DNA of 64,000 nucleotides from Cymodocea nodosa (Eukaryota; Streptophyta; Magnoliopsida; Alismatales; Cymodoceaceae). The DNA is taken from positions 13,288,001 through 13,352,000 of the forward strand of contig CM072335.1 of assembly GCA_036874045.1 (NCBI GenBank), given 5' to 3'. Shown piece after piece: positions 34,255 through 46,805 of the stretch. A program made the translations under genes and the position numbers. Position 1 is the stretch's first letter. Each line of letters opens with the position of its first letter. Under the pieces are notes generated by a model, which saw nothing but the letters and a program-made list of their open reading frames with translations, made no database searches and was not told where the DNA came from.

Positions 34255-35431
34255 TGTAGGATCATTGTATCACAAGAGGGGAGGTGAATTGTGTCTTTAG
34301 TAATTAAAATTACCAGCAAATAAAACAAGAGCACAAAACACTTGTAAATAAAATTCTATTCTTTATAAACTTTAAAGACAGAATTTACACTATCTTTTCA
34401 GCTCAATTCCCTTCTTGATGGTTTTGATTCAGTAATGTCTGATATACAATTCAAATAGAAAATGAAGTCCTTATTCAAAACTAATTTTGAATTGTATAAA
34501 ACCTGATCTTTATGCACGTAGCTCCTTTCCTTCTTTTTGCTCAGCTTCTGTATCTCTTCTTCTCCAGTTGTCAAATTTCCAGACTTCTTGCGTTTGCAGC
34601 TCCTTTTCTAAAATTGCTTGGAATTTCGAACTTCTTCTGATGTTGGAGAATTTTTCTGGATATGAATATTCAAACTTAACTTTTCAATTAGGGATCTGAA
34701 TTGAATATTCAGACTTGGTTTTTGAGAGTTTGGATCCTAATTGTAATGTAGCTTGTACTCTCTATTAGTAATCAAACTCTATCTTCATATTTAGCATGTT
34801 CATCCACTTAATCCATAATCCACGTACTAATTTTTTATTTAATTCAAATTACTATCTTTTTGAATTTCCATTTTCTCCACTATCATTTTGAATTTCCACG
34901 ATCTCCACTCGTAGATTCACAGAAACTTTATCTTCCTGGAGACTTGTAGAATATCTTCTAAGTCTTCGTTTTAGTCGAACACTTATCCTTTAAGTCTTGT
35001 AAAAACTCGAACACTTATCTGTAACTCTTCAAGTTTTTGTACCTGCAAAACACGTGACTGAACTTAGAAAACTTATCTATATGTTAGTCATTTTATAAAT
35101 CTCGAACAGTTATCCAACTCTTCGATTTTCATTATTGAACGCACATGGAAAACACGTGACAACTTAAAACATTAAAAACACACTTGCAAATAACTTAACT
35201 ATATGAGTTTTTAACATAACTCTTCGACTAAATCGAAACGTTAACTATCTGAAAACTTTCACTATTCGAAAACTGTAACTATCTGAAAGTTAACTATTCG
35301 AAATTTTAAATGAAACTTTTCGATAACTTGTCACCATTTTATTAGTTGACTATTATACTTAGAAAATATTATTTAGACTTATTTATATAAACTTTAATAA
35401 AGAATTTATCATCAAAAAAAAGTTCCTAATA
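34255..35431 (-). repeat. LTR of family E, left copy
   Basis: TGTAGGATCA at the left end, CCTAATA at the right (CA changed to TA). It shares the CACAAGAGGGG/GTGAATTGTGT block with the B LTRs but is otherwise distinct. The U3 (34950-35340) is packed with AACTATTCGAAA-type motifs and has two AACACGTGAC G-box cores. Confidence 0.88.
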
Positions 35432-35758
35432 ATCTCCCCCTTTTTGATGATGTCAAAACCTAATAAGTCTAAATAATATATCTTCTCCCCCTTTTTGGCA
35501 TTATGAAAAAGTAAATAAAATGTGAGGAAGAAAAATTTGCTAAGTACATATCATTCAAAAAGATATTTTTAAACATACATAACTTTCATGGATAAGGATA
35601 AACTATTTAAATAAAAACTATTTTAAACATAAATTGTCAAAAACAAGTATATGATCATTAAATGCAATAAATAGTTTACATGATGCGAGTGCTTGACATA
35701 AGTAAGTTGTGATAACAAATTATAATAAATAAATCATGCAATACATAATTTGTATAAT
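35432..35758 (-). other. 3' non-coding part of E1 with polypurine tract
   Basis: On the minus strand it runs from the accessory ORF stop to ATCAAAAAGGGGGAGAT at the LTR edge, with a second purine run AAAAAGGGGGAGAAG near 35483-35498. Confidence 0.7.
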
Positions 35759-36650
35759 CACAAGCCTCTTTGTCTTCGAAAAATATTAATCAGAGTATTT
35801 GAAATTTGCCTTGAAATTTCTGTACTTACTCTATTGATCTGATCAATTATTGCTTCATCTAAATCAATTTGTGAAACTTGTGACGGTTGGTGTAAAAATT
35901 TAGTATTTATGTCTATATGTAAATCTGTATGTATACTTGGATTTGTATTTGTATGTATACTTGTATTTGTATCTGTATGTTGTTGTTGTTTTGAAAACTG
36001 TGTTGACTATTGCTGTTGTTCTTGTGACTGAGTTTGCCAATCCTATTGTTGTTGCTGCTGTCGAATTATAGGTGTATCTGCTTCTTAGTACTTTTAGAGT
36101 TCCTTTGCAGAGAAAGATCTTGATTTTAATCTTTTCTATGGCCAAGGTGTAATATCTGTTTGACTTACCACAATTCTCAAAATTGTATCACCATAAAATA
36201 ATTTACTCTGCAAGGTTAAGATATGAGAAACAAAAATATCATAACAGTTCACCTGTATATGGTTAATTAATGCATATGTAGCATAAAGACATCATTTGCC
36301 AACCTCTGCCAACCTGAAGCATGTAGTATTTTTGCAATAAAACGTGCTTGGCCATTTAAGTCATTTAGTAATCTCATTGGATTGTTGGTAGTCGGATCTT
36401 TGGCTAAACTTTTAATGTCTCATCCCAACTGATAAACCTATTTTCTTTCTGATAATTTAACTACTTCATTTTTCAGACCAAGTACTTGATAAAGTAATTC
36501 TAGAGTTAAATATATATCATAGTCTTATATATTGGAAACAAGAATACCTTCTTCCACTGTTAAGTTTAAGTAAAAACAACTTACAAGTTCTGGTATAACA
36601 AGATGGCCTGCCTATTGTAGAAATAGAGTCAACAAGCCTTGAAATGCAAA
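35759..36650 (-). pseudogene. accessory ORF of E1, C-terminal remnant
   Basis: It matches the E2 accessory ORF (38231-39130) with stops. Recognisable parts are FEFQGL-type sequence at the right end, the central LNGQARFIAKILHA region, a Gln-rich tract encoded by CAA/CAG repeats (about 36000-36060), a Tyr/Thr/Lys-rich simple repeat, and the C-terminus FRRQRGL before TGA at 35759-35761. At about 36650 it jumps straight to the primer-site region. Confidence 0.72.
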
Positions 36651-36690
36651 CTGTAGGTAATCTGACAATAATAAAAGCTCTGATACTAGT

Positions 36691-37935
36691 TGTAGGATCG
36701 TTGTATCACAAGAGGGGGGGTGAATTATGTCTTTAGTAATTAAATTACCAGCGGATAAAACAAGAGCACAAAACACTCGTAAATAAAATTCTATTCTTTA
36801 TAAACTTTAAAGACAGAATTTACAATATCTTTTCAGCTCAATTCCCTTCTTGACAATTTTGATACAGTAATGTCCAATAAACAATTCAAATAGAAAAATG
36901 AAGTCCTTATTTAAAACTAATTTCGAATTGTATAAAACCTGATCTTTATGCACACAGCTCATTTCCTTCTTTTTGCTTAGCTTCTATATCTCTTCTTCTC
37001 TAGTTGTTGAATTTCAAGACTTCTTACATTTGCAGCTCCTTTTTCTAAAATTGCTTGGAATTTCAAACTTCTTCTGATGTTGGAGAACTTTTCTGAATAT
37101 GAATATTCAAACTTAACTTTTCAGTTAGGGATCTGGATTAAATATTCAGACTTGGTTTTTGAGATTGGGATCCTCTTTTGTAATGTAGCTCGTACTCTCT
37201 ATTTGTAGTTGAACTATGTCTTCATGTTCAACATGTTCATCCACTTAATCCATAATACATAATCCATGTACTAATTTTTTCTTTAATCCAAATTACTATC
37301 TTTTTGAATTTTCACTTTCTCCACTATCATTTTGAATTTCCACGATCTCCACTCATAGATTCACCGAAACTTTATCTTCCTAGAGTCTTGTAGAATATCT
37401 TCTAACTCTTCGTTTTAGTCGAACAGTTATCCTTTAAGTCCTGTAAAAACTCGAACACTTATCTATAACTCTTTGAGTTTTTGCACTTGCAAAACATGTA
37501 ACTGAACATAGCAAACTTATCTATTTGTTAGTCATTTTATAAAACTCGAACAGTTATCTATCCATACATATAAAAACTCGAACAGTTATCTAACTATTTG
37601 ATTTTCATTACCAAACGTATATGGAAAACACGTGACAACTTAAAACATTAAAAACACATGTGCAGATAACTTAACTATACAAGTTTTTAACATAACTATT
37701 CGACAAAAATAAAACGTTAACTATCTGAAAGTTTAACTATCAAAAATCTAACTATTCGAAAACTTTAACTATTCAAAAACTTTAACTATACGAAAGTTAA
37801 CTATCCGAAATAAAAATGAAACTTTCCGATAACCTATTAACATTTAATTACGTGGCAATTATTCTTAAAGAATATTATTTAGACTTATTTAAAAACTTTA
37901 ATAAAACATATATCATCAAAACAAAATTCCTAACA
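36691..37935 (-). repeat. LTR of family E, right copy
   Basis: It starts TGTAGGATCG after the primer site of E1 and ends CCTAACA. The next bases, ATCTCCCCCTTTTTGATG, are again the PPT side of an internal region, so this LTR serves as 5' LTR for E1 and 3' LTR for E2. Confidence 0.9.
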
Positions 37936-38230
37936 ATCTCCCCCTTTTTGATGATGTCAAAACCTAATAAGTCAAATAATCTATCTTGTCCCCCTTTTTG
38001 GCATTATAAAAAAGTAAATAAAATGTAAGGAAGAAAACATTGCTAAGTATATATTAATCAAAAAGATATTTTCAAACATGCATAACTTTCGTGGATTAAG
38101 CATAAACTGTCAAAAACAATCACATGAGCATTAAGTGCAGTAAATAGTTTACATAATGCGATTTCTTTACATAAATAATTTTTGGTAACAAATTACAATA
38201 AATAAATCATGCAATACATAATTTGTATAG
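37936..38230 (-). other. 3' non-coding part of E2 with polypurine tract
   Basis: Same layout as 35432-35758: PPT at the LTR edge, a second purine run near 37985-38000, and no gene. Confidence 0.7.
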
Positions 38231-39798
38231 TCACAAGCCTCTTTGTCTTCGAAAAAGATTGATCAAAGTATTTGAAATTTGCCTTGCAATTTCTATACTT
38301 ACTCTGTTTATCTGATCAATTACTACTTGATCTAAATCATTTTGTGAAACTCTTGACGGTTGGTGTAAAAATTCAATATGTATGTCTATATTTAAATCTA
38401 TATGTATATCTGTATTTATACCTGTATTTGTATCTGTATGTTGCTATTGTTCTGAAAACTGTGTCGACTATTGTTGTTGCTGTTGTGACTGATTTTGCCA
38501 ATCCTGTTGTTGTTGTTGCTGTCGAATTACAGGTGTATCTGCATCTTGGTATTTTGTAGTTCCTTTGCAGAGAAAGATCTTGACTTTAATCATTTCTATG
38601 GCCAAGGTGTAATTTCTGTTTGACTTGCCACAATTCTCAAAAGTGTATCACCGTAAAATAATTTACTCTACAAGTTTAAGATATGAGAAATGAAAATATC
38701 ATACCAGTTCACTTGTATATGGTTAATTAATGCATATGTAGCATAAAGACAACATCTGCCAACTTCTGCACCATGACCAAACCTTTGAAAGAGTGAAGCA
38801 TGTAGTATTTTTGCAATAAAATGTGCTTGGCCATTTAAATCATTTAGTAATCTCATTCGATTGTTGGTAGTCGGATCTTTGGCTAAACTTTTAATGTCCC
38901 ATCCCAACTGATACACCTGTTTTTTTTCTGATAATTTAACTCATTCATTTTTCAAACCAAGTACTTGATAAAGTAAATCTAGAGTTAAATATATATCGTA
39001 ATCTTGTATATTGGAAATAGGAATACCTTCTTCAACTGTTAAGTTTGAGTAAAAACAACAAATAATTTTTGGTATAACTAGATGGCCTGGCTGTTGTGGA
39101 AGTAGAGTCAACAAGCCTTGAAATTCAAACATACTTTCCGACTATATGCTTGTAGTGTTTCTGGTTGTTCAGGAGGTTCTAAAGTTTTCTTAATTTCTTC
39201 TGTTAAAAACACCTGTGGTCTTGAAGGTCCTTCACCATGATGCCTACGTTGTAATAATGGAATATAGAGTTTTAAGCTCTCAACCTTTGCCATTTTTAGT
39301 TGATAAACCTTTTGTTCTTCACTTCGAAGGCCTATTTTTCAAATGGTAGTTTTTTATTCATCAATAAATTGTTGAATGTCGTCTAAAACAGTTGGGGGAA
39401 AATAATTTTGGAAATACAAAGACTCTAATTCCTTGTTGGCATTTTCTATCATTGGTCCCCCATTTCTTTCCATAATAAGTGATAGACTGTACCAATTTTT
39501 TAGGTACATGTCTAGAACTTGTAACAATTGCAAGGTTAGGTTGTAAAGTTCGTTTTCATAGTTGTAATGTGAAAAGTTCGATCTATTTTAGTCTAAACTA
39601 TGTTTCAACATAATTTCGGATAAATTTCCAATAGAAATTTTTCTCGTCTTGAACAGCTTTTCTAATTTCATGTAGTACTTCATTAGAAAAAGTATACCTT
39701 GTGTAGATGTCGTTGATTTCATTTTCTATCTTTTGAAGTTCCATCTCTCTTTTCTACACTTTTATCATTCTACCACGTCCTCATCCATGTCCTAACAT
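38231..39798 (-). pseudogene. accessory ORF of element E2
   Basis: ATG at 39798 opens MLGHG with a Gly/Arg-rich start like that of B2, followed by charged helices. Later parts are RPQVFLTEEIKKTLEPPEQP (39293-39108), FEFQGLLTLLPQQPGH with FYSNLTVEEGIPISN and YQVLGLKNE (39132-38941), and then LNGQAHFIAKILHASLFQRF, CLYATYALINHIQVNW (38916-38668). The end is Gln-rich and finishes FRRQRGL. Stops and frameshifts break it. The central part is clearly homologous to the Gypsy protein at 58943-59845. From memory it resembles the region called putative plant transposon protein in annotations; its function is unknown. Confidence 0.78.
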
Positions 39799-41736
39799 TG
39801 TCGATTAATCATCACTGTTCACTGTAGAACTTAGTGGAAGTAAAGATTGTGAAACTAGGGTTTTACCAAGGTAAAAACATGAAAGGTTAACAGTAAAACA
39901 TTTATAACTCTTCGAGTTTATAAATAGATAAACAGATTCAATCATTGAAATCATAAATATAAGATCCGTTACTGATAAATAACTCGAATGCTTACAATAA
40001 TTGTATGAGTTTTACAATCGACAAAAGTAGAATACTTAGCATAACTGTTTGTGTAAAGAAAAGAACTACGGGCTAAGTGAAAAGTGAGAAACCTCGAAGA
40101 CTTATGATAACTATTTGAGTTTTGAGAGTAGTAAAGCACATAACTATACGACAAACTAGAATAGTTATTGTCATAGTTTAAGTCTTTCAGAAAAATATAA
40201 TAATATTAAGTTAACTGTTTGAGTTTCTCGGATGGATATGCGTAAAAGTCGAAGACTTAAGCATAACTATTCGAGTTTCAACATGAGATATAATAAAGCA
40301 TTGAAATTCAACACATGCATAATTCTAACTTAAGGAGTTCAGATATTTTCAAATACTTATAAACCTAACTATCTGATGCTCAGATGCATTTCAGACAGTT
40401 ACTAGATAACTTACCGAACATTCACTTAAGATATGCATTAAGGTTTCAACACGTGTACTTCAGGAAATAATAAAATATTCTTTTAATCGTTTAAAACATA
40501 ACTGTCCAATATATACAATATAACCTTCCGAAATAACAGAAAATTTGGATACTTAAGAACTAAAAAGCTTGTATTTCACTGATAGTTCAGAAATGTACTT
40601 AAATAATGTTAATTTCCTAAAATTATGTAGATTCTTTCATTAAAGCATATAATAGTTCATAATGGTTGAATTATTATATGAGAAATTGCTCCCCCTACAT
40701 AAATGTAGTCTAAAGAATCTATGACGTACTTAAACTAGGTTGCCAAGTCCTAATAGATTTGGCATTAAAAGGTCAAATAGCTGACTTAAGTTGGTTACTA
40801 AGCCTTAAATAGATTTGAGTCTCTCTCTCTTATTATTATTATTAATTAAATACAGAAATAAGTAGTAGATTTAACAATTTAGACTTTCTAGCTTTTATCT
40901 TATTCAGTTTACAAAAGATAATTCATAGAGATATACTTTCAGGTAAGTTAAAAGAATTCAATAAGGAGTATACGAACTTAAGAAAATAAATATAGTACAT
41001 TATGTGTAAAGAGTAGTTAATAACAAAGAGAAATAACAAAGATTATATACATAAATTATGGCAGGATTGTTATAACACCTGTAAAATAAATTAAGCTTGA
41101 GTACATTGCCCCCCTTCTTTTTTTCTTTTGTTTATATTCATATATATATATATACTTTATGTATTACCTCCCACAATATCATCTTTTTACATGATCACAA
41201 TCCCTTGCTTAGTAAATTTTTTTTTTTAAAATATAATCTGAATTATTTGTAAAATGAGTTTTCAGTCAACACATCCCAAATCAATTGGTTTAAGTGACTA
41301 GGGTTTAAGATCCCCCAACGGACTTAATTACTTAAGCAATTATAGATAAACAATAAAATAAGACAGTAAATTAAATAAGAGTCAACTGCAAGACTTAATT
41401 TTTCTAACAGTTTGTTAATAACTTTCCTTTAATAAATAGTACATACTTTCTATGTATTTTCTAGTTAAAATCTTTGTAATAGCATATACATAAGTAACCA
41501 AAATATAGTTGGTACTCACATTGAATCAAATTAACTTTCAATTAGTAATCTTTTCTAAATTTTTCTTAAATAAATTAACTTCAATAAAAATCAAAATTTC
41601 ATAAATTCTTAACTACTAGAAAATAGTAGTTCGAAAATAGATATTTTGTTAGTTTTCTTTTTTTTTAATAATAATGAAATTAAATTCTAAAACTACCTTT
41701 TAACAAACCAAAATGTAATGCAATGAACAAGACAAT
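39799..41736 (-). other. post-pol spacer of element E2 with promoter-like array
   Basis: Non-coding, between pol stop and accessory ATG. Minus strand: TATA-like CTATTTATAAAC at about 39917-39928, some 120 bp before the ATG. Upstream (39935-40560) is a dense array of AACTATTCGAG/CTCGAAGACTTA motifs like those in the E LTR. An internal purine run GTAGGGGGAGC lies at 40688-40698 and another near 41105. Microsatellites lie at 40815-40850 and 41138-41155. Confidence 0.55.
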
Positions 41737-42452
41737 TTAAACATCAGATAACCTACAGATACCAAGTTCTAATCGTAATTTTGAAAAGGTATTCTCATCT
41801 AAGGGTTTTGTAAATAGATCTGCTAATTATTCTGTGATAGGAACAAAATTTAATACTATTTTTCCTTTTATAACATTATCTCTTAGAAAATGATGTCGAA
41901 CTTCTATATGTTTAGCTTGTGAATGTAAGATAGGATTTTTAGACAAACTTATTGCAGAACTACTATCACATAAAATCTTAGTTGGTTCATAGGTTAAATT
42001 AAAATCTTTTAAAGTTTATCTGATCCATAGGATTTGAGTACAGCAAAGTGTTATATTCAGCTTTAGTTGTAGATAATGCTACACAATTTTGCTTTTTGCT
42101 AAACCATGACACTAAAGAATTTCCTAATAATTGACATGTGCCACTAGTGCTTTTTCTTTCAAACTTACATCCTACGAAATCAGCATCACTATAACCTATT
42201 AAATTTAGAGAACTGTGTTTAAAGTAAAACAATCCAAAATTGATGGTTCCTAATAGATATTTAAAAATTCGTTTAACAGTAAGTAGGTGTGATTCTTTAG
42301 GATTAGATTGATATCTAGCATAAGTACACACACTAAACATAATATCTGGTTGGCTAGCTGCTAAATAAAGTAATGAACCAATCATACTTCTATATTGTTT
42401 TATATTTACAGTTTTTCCAAAGTCATCTTTATCCAACTTGGTGACACGCATT
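41737..42452 (-). pseudogene. pol: C-terminal pol (RT end and RNase H) of element E2
   Basis: The frame 42451-41999 has YRSMIGSLLYLAASQPDIMF, NLIGYSDADFVGCKFERKS and WFSKKQNCVALSTTKAEY. A frameshift follows, then the remainder to GICRLSDV at the stop at 41737. It is SIRE type. The 5' end is cut at about 42452, in front of TKLDKDDFGK, where sequence homologous to the post-pol spacer begins instead of RT. Confidence 0.83.
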
Positions 42453-44552
42453 ATGATTTCGACATGTGTACTTTAGGAAATAATAAAATATTCTTTAAAA
42501 TATAACTGTCAAGTACATTACACATAACTCTCTGAAATAATAGAAAATTTGGATACTTAAGAATTTCACAGCCTACAATTTACCGACAGTTCAGAAATGT
42601 ACTAAATTAACATTAATTCCCTGAAATTATACAGATTCTTTCATTAAAGCATATAACAGTGCAATTATAACATAATGGCTTAATTCTCATATGATAAGCT
42701 AAATATTATGCAATTAACCATCATTTAACCGTTAATATTATGCACTTTTTCATTCTAAACACTTCCCCCATACTTAAATTTTGCTAGTCCCTTAGCAAAC
42801 TAAGATCTAATTAATTGGTTTTTCTAAAGTGCTAGAATTAATTCTTCCTTTTGTTCTTCTTTTTAGCATAAGAACTTATATTATTATATAGATATTCTGT
42901 ATGTTTCAGTAATATATTTTAATATTGTTTTCTCCTCTTCAACCTACAAATATTCATAGAATATATGTAAATTACATACAAAATATATTAGCATCACATA
43001 AGTGTTAATTATATTATCATTTATTCTTCTTTTCATCATCTGTCATCCTGAATTTTCCAATAAGATTTCCAGAATAAATTTCAACAACATACGAATCAAA
43101 ACACAATCCAATTCAATATGATTAAGATAAGTAAAATAAAGAATTGTATCTCAAATAAACAACTTCAAAAGTCTATTCTAGATTCATATTTCAGCAATTT
43201 TAGATAACATAAAATATACTCGATTCAAAAGATATCTGTATTTCACAAAACACTTGTATCTTTTCAGAACAATATATGTATATTTGTACTTTAAAAGTTA
43301 ATTTGACAAGCTTGAATTATACAAGAGCTTTCTAGTGTACCCATGTATCGAGCTTTCAGTCAACAATCCCATATCTGATTAGGATCTTAGGTTGCCAGAT
43401 TTAAAGAGTCCTTTTTCAAGTCAACAATCCTTACATACCTATCTGCTCAAGTATAAAAGGCTCATGATCAAATAAGTCAATAAACTCTTAAAGTTTTTCT
43501 CTTTTTTTTTTTTTTTCTTTCTTTTCAACACAGCATATGTACGTATTTTATTAATACAGATGCAATAAAACACCAATCTCATATAGTCCTACTTCTATTA
43601 TTTACTGAAAATATGAATCTATATCAATAAGCTCATACTTTTTCTGTAGTTTAATAAGATCTACACATAAATCATTCTACAAGTTTAATCAGTCAAATTA
43701 AATGTATCTTTAATCATATGTGTTTCATTTAATCTAAAAATCAACATTTCAGCTCTTTTAGGACTTCAAATAATTTACTAAGTTTCGGTTAAGCATTCTA
43801 ATTTCATTTTAAAATCGTGAAATTGTTAAACTCATAAAATTCAACAACATAAGATACTATATCTAGATTTGTATAAATAGTAAATTCTATAGCATCTTAT
43901 ATAGCATTCTAAATATAACATTCAAGCAATTACAGTTCTTAAAAAATTTACAGTCTCAATTATCGGATAGCTATAGCAAGTTCATAAAAATTTTCAATTT
44001 CCACAAAACTTTGCAATGCCATTCTAATTCCTTTAATTAACAAACTTACTTAGCTGTTACTTTAATTACCTCCCCCCCATATCTATTTTTTTGCATTGTC
44101 CTCAATGTAAAAGATTTGACAATAAATACAGTAATTGTTAGTAGGCATGAATATTATTTCATTGACTTAGCATCTAACTCAACGAACTTAATTCGTTGAG
44201 TTAATGAATAACTCCACGAATTGAGTTTAAATCTAAATTCAGGATAAGTAATCAATTACATACCTTGTTTTGTTTATATCTCCTTCTATATATTCTGATT
44301 TTTGATTCTGAAAAACTTTTCATTCATAGATAAAAGCAGAATATATAACAAAATAACATTTAACAGATATTGATAAATCAATGTCTTGTGTGGAACCTAG
44401 GCTCCTATGCCTAGGTTCTCATAAGCAAGCTAGTTGGTTTCCCAGAATAGATACCAACAAACTGGATTGATATTTTGTTTGTTTGTTTTTTTTTCTAAAA
44501 ATAAATGCAAAATACACAACATTAAAAGCACAAAATTATAATTTAAGAATAT
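42453..44552 (-). other. second post-pol spacer fragment and downstream flank of the F-box gene
   Basis: 42453-42650 repeats 40436-40640, and 43260-43980 matches the post-pol spacer of B (4140-4800), so this is another Sirevirus spacer. It contains purine runs (minus strand) at 42762-42773 and 44069-44079. From about 44040 the sequence differs, with CATTGTCCTCAATGT, a TAACTCAACGAACTT motif pair (44174-44220) and a perfect inverted repeat GAACCTAGGC/GCCTAGGTTC (44393-44418). No coding region is seen. Confidence 0.55.
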
Positions 44553-46304
44553 TGTAGGATCGTATGGCTACACAAGAGGGGAGTGAATTGTGTATTTTTA
44601 ATATTTTCTGACATATAATTGAAACTTTAAAACTCAAAAATAAGTCGTGACATTGTTTTCATAAAATCATATTTATTCAAGGTTTCAATTACAATATACA
44701 ATTCAATTCTCCTCAGAAATTGTAGATGCAATTATATCTCGATACCATGTATCATCTAAACAATTTCATAACTACAAACAAAGAAAACTAATTTGTGGAA
44801 TTTAAAACATTTCTCCTTGTTTTAGATATTTCTTCTTCTTTTTCTTCTTCAGTAATTCTTCAGTGACGAATATCTTGTCTTTCTCTGCTTCACCGAATTT
44901 GCTTTCTTTTGATACTTTAAATCTTCAGCGACATATATAATACATTTTTCTACTTCACTGAATTTTCTTCCACTTGAGAGATTTTCCCTGAGAAGGTGTT
45001 TTTGATCCTTGAAAGAGATTTTTCTTTTGGTGTGCAGGGATAGTTTGATCCTTGAAAAGATTTTTTGTTTTGTGTGCAAGGATAGTTTGATCAACGAGAA
45101 TTCTATGCCTTTTATACTGTATCTTCATTACATGCATATCCTTCACGTTTAACCACTACCAATTTTTCACTTCTCCATGTCTTTTCTTTTTCCTTCATCG
45201 AAACACACACGTTCTAACCCACGTTTATATTTCAAATTTTCTTTAATCATCAGTCCTAGATCTCTAAAAAATTTCCTGCAAAATAAACTTTCTCGTCCAA
45301 AGAATTTTCCATTATGTGTAATACGAAGTCGTTACTTTAATGTTAACTAAACGAGTAACACAAGTATATATATATAACTTAACATTTCTAACTTAACAAG
45401 TTCCTCATGTGCCATTTCACGTGACAAGTACTGTAGCTAACTCAACAAACTAAGTCTGTGGTGTTATGCTAACTCAATGAACCAGCTTAACCTTTCTTTC
45501 GGAAGGTTAAACGATAACTCACTGGAAACAGTTTAAGTTTCAGATAGTTACGGTTTTAAGTCATGGAAATACTCTTTATAACATAAAACTAGTGAGACAC
45601 GTGTCAAGACCAGAAAACATGACTTAAGTTACCTTCCGGATAGTTACGACTGTAAGTCTCCGAAAAAGCTTTAACTCACCGATTCAGTAATAAATAAATG
45701 TTTTTATAATAAGAATTTTACCACGTGCAAAAAATAACAACTTAAGTTTATAACGCTAACCTAACGTGTTGCCTTAATGTTCAATATAGCAACTCAATGC
45801 ATTTAGTTATGTTAACTTAACGAGTTAAACATGTGCACCTCACGTGATACAATACAACATTCGTAACTTATAATTTCACCACGGGTATAACACTAACTTA
45901 ACGAGTTCGTCTCTTCTTTTACTCACTAACTTAACGAGTTATCACGTGACCTATTTTAACCTTTAAGCCTCTAACTTAACAAGTTCTCATGTGACCTCTA
46001 TACAAACAAAACTCTAACTTAACGAATTGTCTAAACGTGCACTGTTCATGATACAGAAGATATAACTTTAAAACATATCATGCTATTCAATAAAAACACA
46101 TGTTAACTTAACATTTAGTTAAATGAGAAATTAATGCAACGAAACGACTAGTTATTAATTTCAGATCCAATACAGACAAGTATTTATGCTAGTAAGCTTT
46201 TTCTGTATTAATTGATGATTTTAATTTCTTTTCACAAGCAATAGTAATTGAGCAAATATGATTATATTCATTCAGCACACATCATCAAAACAAAATACTC
46301 AACA
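44553..46304 (-). repeat. 3' LTR of element B2
   Basis: TGTAGGATCG to ACTCAACA, 1752 bp, followed by the PPT complement. TATA box TATAAAAGG (minus) at 45108-45116. Short frames inside (44849-45146) are LTR translation, not genes. Confidence 0.93.
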
Positions 46305-46805
46305 ATCTCCCCCTTTTTGATGATGACAAAACCATATTAAATCAATTATGAAATATGTTTAACTCAACAAAGTACCTTCGTTGGGTTAACTTTTAATTTA
46401 ACAAACTTGTTTGTTGACTTAAGTTCACTTAAGTTTATTTCTATTGTTTGTGTAAATTTTACCTCTCAGAAATAAAACTCTCAGATGTCAATAATTATAT
46501 AAGTATCAATTTTCTAATTATCATCTGTCGAATTACAATAACCATTTAAATAGCATCTCCTTTTATAATATATATATGCAATTAAGATCATAATCATCTT
46601 TTTATAATATTTCTGCCCCTTTTTGTCATTAATTAAAAAGATAATTATAGAGAATATATATATATATACGAGATATAATTACAACAACACTTTCTATAAA
46701 CAAGAATAATAATTGAACATTTTTACAGAAAAATGTATTATTCAATGAATCAAATAAGTAATACAAACATTACATTTTGTATTCAGAAACAAACAAAAAC
46801 AGTTA
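46305..46805 (-). other. 3' non-coding region and polypurine tract of B2
   Basis: On the minus strand the run ATCAAAAAGGGGGAGAT (46305-46321) abuts the LTR. A second, weaker purine run AAAAAGGGGCAGAAA lies near 46613-46627. No gene is seen. Confidence 0.75.

Larger units (their letters stand above)
34255..37935 (-). mobile_element. internally deleted Sirevirus-type element E1 (LTR-accessory remnant-LTR)
   Basis: Two LTRs (34255-35431 and 36691-37935) enclose only 1259 bp. The internal part has the PPT complement ATCTCCCCCTTTTTGAT at 35432, the C-terminal portion of the accessory ORF, and a primer site (GCTCTGATACTAGT, 36677-36690). Gag and pol are missing. A second internal region of the same family follows the right LTR immediately, giving an LTR-int-LTR-int order. 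Confidence 0.87.

Noticed and set aside
44849-45146. Repeated small ORFs in B LTRs (also 54111-54296)
   Set aside because: They contain HTKQKIFS/HTKRKIS-type repeats that come from short direct repeats of the LTR leader, in two overlapping frames, and recur only with the LTR.
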